Of a stretch of 64,000 nt of DNA, positions 41,039-49,600 are shown in pieces. The stretch comes from Hymenobacter sp. CRA2 (GTDB taxonomy: Bacteria; Bacteroidota; Bacteroidia; Cytophagales; Hymenobacteraceae), in assembly GCF_002007105.1 (NCBI RefSeq), contig NZ_MVBC01000019.1, positions 1-64,000 of the forward strand. Direction: 5' to 3'. The notes beneath the pieces are model-generated. The model searched no databases and was not told the origin of the DNA. It saw only the letters and a program-made list of their open reading frames with translations. The translations under genes and the position numbers were made by a program. Each line of letters opens with the position of its first letter. The first letter of the stretch is position 1.

Positions 41039-42565
41039 ATGAATGAATTGGTGAATTTGGCCAAGATTGTGACTAACCGCCGGTTGTCAACCTTGCCGCT
41101 CATTCCCTTTGCCAGCCGTACTGATAGTAAGACCCGCGAAGAGGAATTGCTTGACCTGCTAACTTCCAATAGCAGTTTGAGCAACCTGCAAGTGGCTAAG
41201 CGTATGTACAGCAGCAGCTCTACGCAGAGCATGGCTGCAGTGCGGAAGCTGAAGCAGCGGTTGCAGTACAAGCTGCTCAGTCACCTGTTTTTCCTGGATC
41301 ATTCCGATCCGCGCCATCCAGCCTTCCGCCGCTACGAGCAGCAGTGCCTGGATATGCTTTTTCAGGCCACGGTGCTGTGGCGCGAAAGTGAGCGGGTGCT
41401 CCTGCCTCAGATGCTGCGAAAAGTATTGCGGTTGGCATTGGAGGGTGAGTTCACGCCACAGGCCATAGCGGCCCTGGAAATGATGCGTTCCATCAGCGTT
41501 GAAGTCAACGATTACTCGGCTTACCGCACTGCTACCAAGCAGATGACCAAACTGAGCGAAACGCTGCGGGCCGAACAGGAAGCACAAAGCCTGTTTTGGG
41601 AAGCCAAAATGAACTTGGCTCGGTCGGTTTCGTCGCGGCGGCGGCTATTGCAGGTGTTGCCGAGCATCATTCAGCGGCTGGAAGAACTCTACAGCAAGGT
41701 CAAGACCTTCAACATTTACGACCCGCTGCTGAAGCTGCAGCTGATTCAGCAGGAACTGGACGGCAATTTCGAGGAGCTGATCCGCATCACCAGCGAAGCC
41801 GAGCGGTTGTTTGCGCAGGGCAAGCTCAACGCCAAGCGCTTTGACAGCCGCTTTACCAAGTTTTACAGCGTGTACGCGCACTTGCGTGCCCGCCGCCTTA
41901 AGGGAGGCTTGGCGCTGGCCGAAGGGTACCTGGCTGCATTTCACCGCTCCAGCAATAACTGGTTTGCTTTCCTGGAGAACTACTACTTGCTGGCCATGCA
42001 CGACGGAGACTACCTGCTGGCTGGCGAGTTGCTGAAGCGCCAGCAGCAAAACCCGTTTGTGACCAAAATTTCGCAGCCCGCCCAGCAGCGCTGGGAGTTG
42101 CTGCGGGCGTATTTGTTCTTCGTCCGGCCCGAGGAGGCCGGGCTGCGGCCCCTGCACTTTGCGCAACTGGTGCAGCGTATTCCCGACCACAGCCGGGACA
42201 AACAGGGCTACAACGTGGCTATTCTGATTCTGCAGTTTCTGCACTTCCTGCGGCAAGGCGATATTGAAGCCCTGTTGGCACGTCTGGAAGGGCTGCGCAA
42301 GTACGAAAGCGCCCACTTGCGCGACGCCGCCACGTTGCGCAGCCGGCTTATGTTCCGGCTGCTGCAACTGACGGTAAAGGAAAATTTCGACGTAAAAGCC
42401 TGCGAGAAGAAAGGCCAGGTGTTACTGGCTCGTCTACAGGACACACCGCCCCCCGGCGAGGCATTCGCCGAGATTGAAATCATTCCTTACGAAAATCTGT
42501 GGCAGCAGACACTGATGCTGCTCCGGCAAATGGCGGAACAATCGCAGCAAGCTCCCGCTCGCTAG
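41039..42565 (+). CDS. Hypothetical helical-repeat protein
   Basis: The 508-residue product starts best at the ATG at 41039 (MNELVNLAKIVTNRRLSTLP); a GTG at 41006 is also in frame. It is rich in Leu, Arg, Gln and Ala, with long amphipathic helices, such as LLQVLPSIIQRLEELYSKVK and EELIRITSEAERLFAQGK. This recalls TPR-like superhelices, but clear 34-residue periodicity is not visible. No signal or membrane segment is present. I recall families of about 500-residue unannotated proteins like this in Hymenobacter. Function unknown. It converges on the next gene with only six bases between stops. Confidence 0.7.
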   Translation: MNELVNLAKIVTNRRLSTLPLIPFASRTDSKTREEELLDLLTSNSSLSNLQVAKRMYSSSSTQSMAAVRKLKQRLQYKLLSHLFFLDHSDPRHPAFRRYEQQCLDMLFQATVLWRESERVLLPQMLRKVLRLALEGEFTPQAIAALEMMRSISVEVNDYSAYRTATKQMTKLSETLRAEQEAQSLFWEAKMNLARSVSSRRRLLQVLPSIIQRLEELYSKVKTFNIYDPLLKLQLIQQELDGNFEELIRITSEAERLFAQGKLNAKRFDSRFTKFYSVYAHLRARRLKGGLALAEGYLAAFHRSSNNWFAFLENYYLLAMHDGDYLLAGELLKRQQQNPFVTKISQPAQQRWELLRAYLFFVRPEEAGLRPLHFAQLVQRIPDHSRDKQGYNVAILILQFLHFLRQGDIEALLARLEGLRKYESAHLRDAATLRSRLMFRLLQLTVKENFDVKACEKKGQVLLARLQDTPPPGEAFAEIEIIPYENLWQQTLMLLRQMAEQSQQAPAR

Positions 42566-42571
42566 CCGAGT

Positions 42572-42937
42572 TTAGGGCTTAGCTACGGCTTTGGCCGTCA
42601 TGTCGGCCGGTATGGTGGCGGCCCACTGCTCGTAGCGCTGATACTGGACAGCTGTCAGCACGGCTTTCAGGTTGGTGCGGTATTCGTCGGCTACGGCCTG
42701 CAGCTTGGGCAGACGCATGGCTTCGTCGCCGGTATACATGCGGTTGATTTCCTGCTCTTTTTCCAGGCGGCTGACCGTTAACTTTTTCACTTGGATAACG
42801 CGCGCATCGTCGAGGCCGAGCTGGGGGGCGAGGGTGCGCGTCAGCTCAGCAGCGCGTTGCGTCAGCGAAGGCGTGGTTTGGGCAAAAGCACCCGTCAGGG
42901 TGAAAACAAGTAGGGTAGAGGCAACCAGCTTTTTCAT
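42572..42937 (-). CDS. Small exported hypothetical protein
   Basis: The 121-residue product starts at the ATG at 42937, giving the signal MKKLVASTLLVFTLTGAFAQ. The mature part is helical and contains QRAAELTRTLAPQLGLDDARVIQVKKLTV and LKAVLTAVQYQRYEQWAATIP (each shown in part as typical text). The pattern 'algLdd.Q...v..l...' followed by 'vLt.eQ...y' resembles small periplasmic Spy/CpxP-like or DUF4168-like proteins in Bacteroidota. Periplasmic. Function is unknown, perhaps envelope stress. Confidence 0.75.
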   Translation of the reverse strand: MKKLVASTLLVFTLTGAFAQTTPSLTQRAAELTRTLAPQLGLDDARVIQVKKLTVSRLEKEQEINRMYTGDEAMRLPKLQAVADEYRTNLKAVLTAVQYQRYEQWAATIPADMTAKAVAKP

Positions 42938-43546
42938 GACAACTAAGTTTGGATTAAGTTTAGAGAGCGTTGGACAGCTCGACAAAGTAAAGTAGAGTTT
43001 TTGACATTATGAACTATTAAAATAATTTATTGTACAAAAATACTGCTTTCGTCAGATAAAGCATTCGTGAATGCAACGCTCTTGAAAATGCTATAACGGT
43101 CTTTAGTTGGCTATATTGACCAGCCTTGGTATAAAATAGATTTGGTTGGATTATAGCTCCACAAAAATTAACTGACATATGGGTGGGGAATCGACACCGT
43201 GGTTTGGGAAATATGGTTGTGTCAGCGGTGACTCGCTTCGTTGTGGCCGCCGCGTTTAGATTAGCTATGGCTATGTGCATGAGCCAGCGTCGCTACTGGG
43301 TTGCCAGGAAGCGCATTAGCGGTGGGTTGACTTGATCGTGGCGAGGATGTTGAGCCGGCAGCGGAAAAGCTGGGGTAGTCCCAGAAATTAACTTCAGGCA
43401 GTTAGACAGCGGCGAGGACGGCGCTTAAGCAATAAGTTATTCAAACCCGATGGGCGTTTTCGCGTTGACAAAAGCCCCGAGGCCGCCGTACCTTGGCCCG
43501 GCTTAGGCTATTCCACACTTCGCCGCATTCGTTCTACCACCCGCCG
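42938..43546. other. Non-coding stretch between divergent genes
   Basis: This 600-base AT-rich region holds no convincing gene. A minus-strand frame at 43017-43280 has poor composition and no family. A small hairpin, GCATTC-GT-GAATGC, lies at 43061-43074. The 3' part turns GC-rich before the DinB-fold gene; TACCTTGG at 43490-43497 is one base off the -7 consensus. Confidence 0.4.
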
Positions 43547-44122
43547 ATGGCTGCGCCCGCTCCCTCCCGCACTACCGAGTTTCTTGATCAGCTTTCCCAG
43601 GCCGTGGCCGACATCCGGCGCGTAACGCAGGACCGGTTCCGGCCACTCAGCGAGGACCAGCTGAACCGCGGGCCGGCGCCTGGCAAGTGGAGCGTAGGCC
43701 AGTGTCTGGAGCACCTGAACATTATCGGCGGGCTGTACCTGCCGGTGATGAACCAGCGTCTGCGCAAGGCTACGGAACGGGGCACGCGCCCGGCCGAGTT
43801 CGTGAAGCACGGCCCCATCGGCCGGCGGCTAACCCAGGCCATGCTGACCCCGGCGCGCGAAAAGCCGCTCAAAACGCCGCAGCAGTTTGCCCCGAGCGGC
43901 TCGCGCTTGCCTCGCACAGTGGTGGAAGTGTTTCTGCGCCAGCTAGACGACTTGGACCACCAGCTGCGACAGGCGCGCAACATCAACGCCAATGCCGTGC
44001 GCATTCCCAACGCCATCGTGCCGTTGCTGCGGCTGCGCCTGACCGACCAGTTTGCCTTTATGGTAGCGCACCTGCAGCGCCACATTGCGCAGGCCGAGCG
44101 CGTGCTCGATAGCCGGCGGTAA
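43547..44122 (+). CDS. DinB-fold (DinB_2) protein
   Basis: The 191-residue product starts at the ATG at 43547 (MAAPAPSRTTEF). The text PGKWSVGQCLEHLNIIGGLYLPV and the late FMVAHLQRHIAQAERVL place the metal-binding histidines of the DinB/YfiT-like four-helix bundle (the first in CLEHLN, the others in AHLQRH). Proteins of this superfamily act as thiol transferases or are of unknown role; they are unrelated to DNA polymerase IV, despite the name. Cytoplasmic. It is a single gene convergent with the beta-barrel gene. Confidence 0.8.
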   Translation: MAAPAPSRTTEFLDQLSQAVADIRRVTQDRFRPLSEDQLNRGPAPGKWSVGQCLEHLNIIGGLYLPVMNQRLRKATERGTRPAEFVKHGPIGRRLTQAMLTPAREKPLKTPQQFAPSGSRLPRTVVEVFLRQLDDLDHQLRQARNINANAVRIPNAIVPLLRLRLTDQFAFMVAHLQRHIAQAERVLDSRR

Positions 44123-44147
44123 AGGGCCGCTCAAGGGCTTGGTGCGC

Positions 44148-44852
44148 TCAGGGGCGACCCAAAAAGTAAGTCAGCGTCAGAAAGACCGACCGTTGGTGCT
44201 CCTGCCAGTCGGATGGGCTGGCTATGGTCTTGGTGAGTCGGTTCAGGAAGCCGTGGCTGTAGCCGGCCTGTACCTGTACGGGGCCGCGGCGGTAGCCCAC
44301 CCCGCCCAGCAAGCCCGCGTCCCACGGGCTGACACTGGTGTAGTACGACGAGCCATCGGTAGCAAAGCGTACCCCGCCCGTACCGCCCCACGTCTCGATG
44401 GGCGCACCGTTGAGCGTGGCTTGAAAATTACCGTCGAATTTGCCGCTAACGCCGCGGGCTACGTACGGCCCGGCAAACAGCTGCCAGCCGTGGTTTTCGC
44501 TGGGCGTGTATACCACGGGCAGCTGCAGGGCCACATAGTTCAGGCGGAACCGCTGCCGGTACTCGCGCACGTATGGTCCTTGCGAGGTCGTTTGTTCCTC
44601 GCGCATGGTAGCGCGGCTGCCCTGATGCGTAAAAAGCAGGGCGGGCTGCACGGCCAGGCGGCCAAAAGGTTGGGTATAGGTGAGGCCTACCTGCAGGCCG
44701 TGCTCCAGGTGGTAGCGCTGCTGAGGCTGGTAATCTAACTGGCCGGTAAACCAGGCAGCATTGTAGCCGGCCCGCAGACCAAAGTGGCCCTGAGCCTGTG
44801 CGTAGGTAATTGTAGTCAGCGCAAAGATTGCGGCGAGTAATGGTTTGAGCAT
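44148..44852 (-). CDS. Outer-membrane beta-barrel protein (PorT-like family)
   Basis: The 234-residue product has a signal peptide (MLKPLLAAIFALTTITYAQAQ) and alternating strands: GLRAGYNAAWFTG, GLQVGLTYTQPFGRLAVQPALLFTHQGS, NYVALQLPVVYTP, GWQLFAGPYVARG, SPWDAGLLGGVGYRRG and a final aromatic-rich SVFLTLTYFLG. It is typical of the outer_membrane_beta-barrel/PorT-like family. It is paralogous to the barrel at 45737-46450: both carry FGR(L/F)AVQPALL followed by a QKGS/HQGS step. It sits downstream of the desaturase-like gene on the same strand. Confidence 0.85.
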   Translation of the reverse strand: MLKPLLAAIFALTTITYAQAQGHFGLRAGYNAAWFTGQLDYQPQQRYHLEHGLQVGLTYTQPFGRLAVQPALLFTHQGSRATMREEQTTSQGPYVREYRQRFRLNYVALQLPVVYTPSENHGWQLFAGPYVARGVSGKFDGNFQATLNGAPIETWGGTGGVRFATDGSSYYTSVSPWDAGLLGGVGYRRGPVQVQAGYSHGFLNRLTKTIASPSDWQEHQRSVFLTLTYFLGRP

Positions 44853-44931
44853 ATAAGATCAGTGCAGTAGGTGGCGCCGGCACTTCCGGGGCCGTGAAAA
44901 TAGCAGTGCTCAGCTACTAGCCGAGGCGCTG

Positions 44932-45696
44932 CTAGTGGTGATGCCCTTCGGGCGGTGGGGGCAACTCGGCAGCTGCCCGCGGCAGCAGGGCAGTGGGTAC
45001 GCGCGGGTAGTGGTGGTGCACGTGGTGAAAGGCAAACGACGACACCACCGGCGTCCAGAACTGGGCGGTGTGAGCGGCCGCGCGCACCGCCGGATGGTGC
45101 GGGGCCAAGCGGTGCGGAATGTAGGAGGCCCAGATAGGCAAGGTGGCACTCATCAGGAAGGCCACGCCCCAATATACCAAGCCCACGAGGCTGCCCGCCC
45201 ACAGGTATAACCCCACAAAAACGGCCAGCAACAGCAGGGTATAGGCCGTTTCGAGCAGCTGAATGCTCCGCGTGTGCGGAGCCATACGCAGCGACTCGCG
45301 GCGCAGCATCAGGATGTGGTAAGGACCCTGCCACAGCACGCGGCCAAAGGTCCAGGTGGCCGGCGCGCCCTCGGGGTCGTCATCGGCCAGGCAGTGAGCG
45401 TGGTGGCGCAGGTGCGTGACCTGCAAGGCGTGGCCGCTCTTCAGCAGCAGCAGCCCGCTGAGCGTAAGCAGGCGGGCGTTGGCCGGCTTTGAGAGGCCCA
45501 GCGCGTTGTGCATGCTGTCGTGCATCTGCACGAAGGCGGCCAGGCTGGTAGCCACGGCCAGCGGTACCGCCAGCCACCACCAGCCCGCCACCGCCGTACC
45601 GGCGTACAGCGCCAGCAGCAGCCAGGGGCGCAGCACCTCAATGCGGCGCTGGGCCCCGGTAAGGCGTAAATGGGCCGCAGCGGCGTTGGGCTTCAT
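44932..45696 (-). CDS. Membrane fatty acid desaturase / carotenoid ketolase-like di-iron enzyme
   Basis: The 254-residue product has four hydrophobic segments and three histidine boxes of the membrane di-iron family: H59-D-S-M-H63, H95-L-R-H98-H99-A-H101 and H224-H-V-H-H-H229. The length is close to CrtW beta-carotene ketolases (about 250) and shorter than usual acyl-lipid desaturases (over 300), and Hymenobacter make ketolated carotenoids; but the overall text does not let me choose. The tail ends PPPPEGHHH. No crt genes flank it; two beta-barrel genes do. Family is firm, substrate open. Confidence 0.82.
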   Translation of the reverse strand: MKPNAAAAHLRLTGAQRRIEVLRPWLLLALYAGTAVAGWWWLAVPLAVATSLAAFVQMHDSMHNALGLSKPANARLLTLSGLLLLKSGHALQVTHLRHHAHCLADDDPEGAPATWTFGRVLWQGPYHILMLRRESLRMAPHTRSIQLLETAYTLLLLAVFVGLYLWAGSLVGLVYWGVAFLMSATLPIWASYIPHRLAPHHPAVRAAAHTAQFWTPVVSSFAFHHVHHHYPRVPTALLPRAAAELPPPPEGHHH

Positions 45697-45736
45697 AACA
45701 AGCAGAAAGGATGTACGGTAGCAGGGCCAGCGCCAC

Positions 45737-46450
45737 TTAACCGCGCAGCCGGAAGAAATACGCCGCCGAGAACTGCAGCACGCGGTTGCGCACCCGGTCG
45801 CCGGGCCGCTGGTTGTCCGGGCCGTTCGGGATTATGTTGCCCAGGCCCACACCGTAGCTCGCCTGTACCTGCAACGCTTTGGCCTTGAAGCCGAGGCCAG
45901 CGTTGATGCCCCAATCCAGCTTGCGGGCGTAGTGCTGCGTGTAGTCGCGCTCGGCCTGGGCCACAAACTTGACGTTGGTGTCCTCTTCCTGCGGCACGTT
46001 GCTGCCCATGTAGGAAGCCGTGTACTTCAGGTGGTCTTCGCCTTTGAGCCCCACGCCCAGGTAAGGCCCTGCCAACACCAGCAGGCCGTATTCGCCGCCG
46101 GTGGAGTACACCGCGTTCAGGGGCACCTCGAAGTACGTGAGCTTGGTCGTGAGCGTGCCCTTTTTGGAAAAGGGGCCGTCTACGTAGCTGTACGCCACTT
46201 TGCTTCCTTTTTGGCTGAGCAGCAGAGCGGGCTGCACGGCAAAGCGTCCGAACTGGGCATTGAGGGCGACGCCGTATTGAGCACCCAGCAGGGCACCGTC
46301 TTTCAGGTACTTGTCTGCGGGCTTGGCAGCAATGCTGGCGATGTTGAGGCCCACGCGGGGCGCCACCGATACCTGAACCTGGGCCTGGACGTGGTGGCCA
46401 CTTAGCAGGGCTAAGGTCAGGCCAGATAGTAAAGTGTATGTGGCACGCAT
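45737..46450 (-). CDS. Outer-membrane beta-barrel protein (paralogue of 44148-44852)
   Basis: The 237-residue product starts at the ATG at 46450 (MRATYTLLSGLTLALLSG... signal, cut near VQAQ). Strands include SVAPRVGLNIASIAA, YGVALNAQFGRFAVQPALLLSQKGS, YFEVPLNAVYSTGGEYGLLVLAGPYLG and WGINAGLGFKAKALQVQASYG; the chain ends with an aromatic residue region (FSAAYFFRLRG). It is a porin-like or PorT-like barrel of unknown cargo. It is upstream of the desaturase-like gene on the same strand, with the paralogous barrel downstream. Confidence 0.85.
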   Translation of the reverse strand: MRATYTLLSGLTLALLSGHHVQAQVQVSVAPRVGLNIASIAAKPADKYLKDGALLGAQYGVALNAQFGRFAVQPALLLSQKGSKVAYSYVDGPFSKKGTLTTKLTYFEVPLNAVYSTGGEYGLLVLAGPYLGVGLKGEDHLKYTASYMGSNVPQEEDTNVKFVAQAERDYTQHYARKLDWGINAGLGFKAKALQVQASYGVGLGNIIPNGPDNQRPGDRVRNRVLQFSAAYFFRLRG

Positions 46451-46671
46451 AACAGAACGAAAAATGACAAAGCCCGCCAATGCGGCCGGGCCTATACGTT
46501 GCCAAAAATACAGGAAGCGAGGCGTTTGTGTGGAAGTTTCTGCGGCGACGGGCACGGCGCCCTGGTAGGCTACTCCACCGGCGGCTGGGCGCTCAAAATA
46601 AAAAGGCCCGGTTTTCGTGTGGAATGCCAGGCTTGCGGGCATCCTATAGCCGTAAATCCCTTGCTTTGCTC

Positions 46672-49600
46672 ATGCGTTTTTCCTTCGTTATCCTGGCCTT
46701 TTGGCTGTTGTGCATGGTAGCTCCCTCCAATGCCTCCGCGCCGCCGGCCGGCGGCCCTTACGCTGCTCAGTGGAAGAAAATCGACGCGCTGCTGGCCAAG
46801 GAGCAGACCGAAGCGGCCCGCAAACTGGTGCTCGACATCTACCAGAAAACGCGCGCCGCCGGGCAAACGGCCGATTACGTCCGCTCCCTGGTGTACCGGC
46901 TGCATTTGCTGGAGCTGAAGGAGGAAGACGCCGACGTCAAAGGCATTGCGCTGCTGGAAGCCGACCTGCCCGCGGCTAAGTTTCCGGCCCGGCCGCTGCT
47001 GCACTCCCTGCTGGCCGAGCAGTACCACGACTACCTGCAACAGAACCGCTACCGCCTCTACAACCGCAGCAACGTGGCCCAGGACGTCGACCTGACGGAG
47101 GATGCCGCTGATACCGCTGCCGCCGGCGGCATTGCCAGCTGGGACGCCGCCCGGCTGGCCAGCCAGGTAGTGCGCCACTACCGCGCCTCGGTGGAAACCG
47201 ACGCCCAGCGGCAGCAGCAAACCAGCCTGCGGGAGCTGGGCCAGCTCGCCACGCCCGCCGACGTAGTGGGCCAGCAGCTGCGCCCTACGCTCTACGATTT
47301 GCTCGCGCACCGCGCCATCGAGGGGCTCAACGACGACGAGCTGTACCTGACCCGGCCCGCCGAGCAGTTCCGCTTCACCGATGCCCGCCTGTTGGCTTCG
47401 AACCCCGAATTTGCTCAGCTGCCCATTACAGCCCCGGCGGCCGATTCGCTCAACGGCCCGTACTACGCCCTGCGTCTGTGGCAGGAGTTGACGCGCTTCC
47501 GCCTGACCCAAACGAACCCCGCTGCTGCCGCCGACGTGGAGCGCCTGCGCCTGGCCTTCGTGCACGAGCACGCGGCTTTTCCCAATAAGCGCACGGCCTA
47601 CGAAGCCGCGCTGCGCCGCGCCCAGAGCCAGTACGAGACGTTGCCCGCCTGGGCCGATTTTCAGGCCGAGCTAGCCCAACTGGCGCAGCAGCGCGGCGAG
47701 CTGACCACGGCCATGAGCCTGGCCCGCGCCGCCGCGCAGCGGTTCCCCAAATCGGTAGGGGCGGCCCGGGCCCAGGGCATCATCAACGAGCTGGAAGCGC
47801 CCAGCCTGAGCGTGCAAACCACCGAAGTGCAACTGCCCGGTCAGGCTTTGCTGCTGAATGTGCAGTACCGCAACCTACAGCAAGTGCACGCTTTTGCCTG
47901 GAAGCTGCCCGCAGCGGCCCTGCTGCGCGAAGCCAACAGCCAGCGCCAGGCCGATATCCGGAAGGCTTACGCCAAGCAACTGGCCGGCAAGCCCGCGGCG
48001 CAGTGGGCGCTGAGCCTGCCCGGCCCGCAGGACTACAAAACGCACCGCGCCGAGCTTGCTGGTCCGGCGCTGCCCGCCGGGCATTACCTGGTGGTGCTAA
48101 GCACCGCCGCCGAGCGGCCCACCAAGGAGCGCGTCGACATAGCCACTACTTACGCGTTTTTGTCGGTGAGCGAGCTGGCCTCGGTGCACCGCGCCGCGCC
48201 CGAAGGCGGCGTGGATGTGTGGACGCTGAACCGGCGCAGCGGCCAGCCCGCGGGCGGCGTCACGGTGCAGCCCTGGTTTCAGCAGTACGATAACACAGGC
48301 CGCACCAACACCACGGCTGGCGAAGCCCAAACCAGCGCCGCCGATGGACACTTGACCATTCGGCCAAAACCCGCCGATGAGCAGCGCCGCTACATGCGCG
48401 CCCTGCTGCTGCGTCAGGGCCGCGACACGCTGGTGCTACAGGAAAACCTGGGCTATTACCGCCCGCCGGTAACCGTTGAAGAAAACGTAAACCTGCAGGC
48501 TTTCATCTACACCGACCGCGCCATCTACCGGCCGGGTCAGACGCTGTACTTCAAGGCCATCGTGGCCAATCAGGTGAACGGGCGCAGCCAGGTGGTAAAG
48601 AACCTGCCGCTGCGGGTGCGGCTGCTGGATGTCAACGGCCAGCAGGTGCAGGAGCTGCCATTTACCACCTCCGATTTTGGCTCGCTCAACGGTTCCCTCA
48701 CCTTGCCCACCGGCCTGCTCAACGGGCAGATGCAGCTGGTGGTAGCAGCGGGGCTGAGCAATTCCGCTGCCGATCCATGGCTGGGCAACCAGAGCTTTGC
48801 CGTGGAAGACTACAAGCGCCCGACCTTCTTCGTGGCACTCGACCCGGTGAAGGGCACGCCCAAGCTCGGCGACACGCTTTCGGTGCACGGCACGGCTACG
48901 GCCTATGCCGGCCCGGCCGTGGACGCCGCCACGGTGCAATACCGCGTGGTGCGGCGCACCATTTGGCCGATGTTTGGCTGGGGTGAGCTGGACTTTGGCT
49001 TTGGTGGGGGGCGCGTAGGCGGCGGGCGGCCGTTTTTCCCCGGCCGCGGCGGCGAGCAGCAAATAGCCACCGGCACCGCGCAAACCGATGCGCAGGGCCG
49101 CTTCCGCGTATCGTTTACGGCTACCCCGCCCGACGAGGCGCTGAACGACGAAGCCGATAACCCCGATGGCGACGAAGACGGCCAGTACCGCCCGCCCTTC
49201 CCGGTGCGTCCCACCTACGTCTTCGACGTAACGGCCGACGTAACGGACCCCAACGGCGAAACCCGCTCGGCGCAACGCGGCGTCACGCTGGGCGGCACGG
49301 CCCTGAACCTCAGCCTGAGCGGTCCGGCGCAAGTCAACCAGCAGCAAGTGGCCGCCGCTGATTTCAGCCTGCGCAGCCAGAATGCCACCGGCGAGGCGGT
49401 GCCCGCCGCCGGCACGCTCACGCTCTACCGCCTCACGCCGCCCGCCCGAACCCTGCACCCGCGCCTCGGCCCCGCGCCCGATCAGGCCGGCCTGCCGCGC
49501 GAACAGCACGAGCGGCTGTTTGCGCACGAGCCCTGGCTGCGCGAAGACAACCCGAACACCTGGCCGCGGCAGCAGGTAGGCCAGTGGGCATTCGAGACCA

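Noticed and set aside
43017-43280. 87-codon minus-strand frame
   Set aside because: AT-rich non-coding composition, no domain and no promoter.
43547-44122. DinB-fold gene as a second DNA polymerase IV
   Set aside because: It is the unrelated DinB/YfiT four-helix metal-binding fold; the Y-family polymerase is at 57270-58352.
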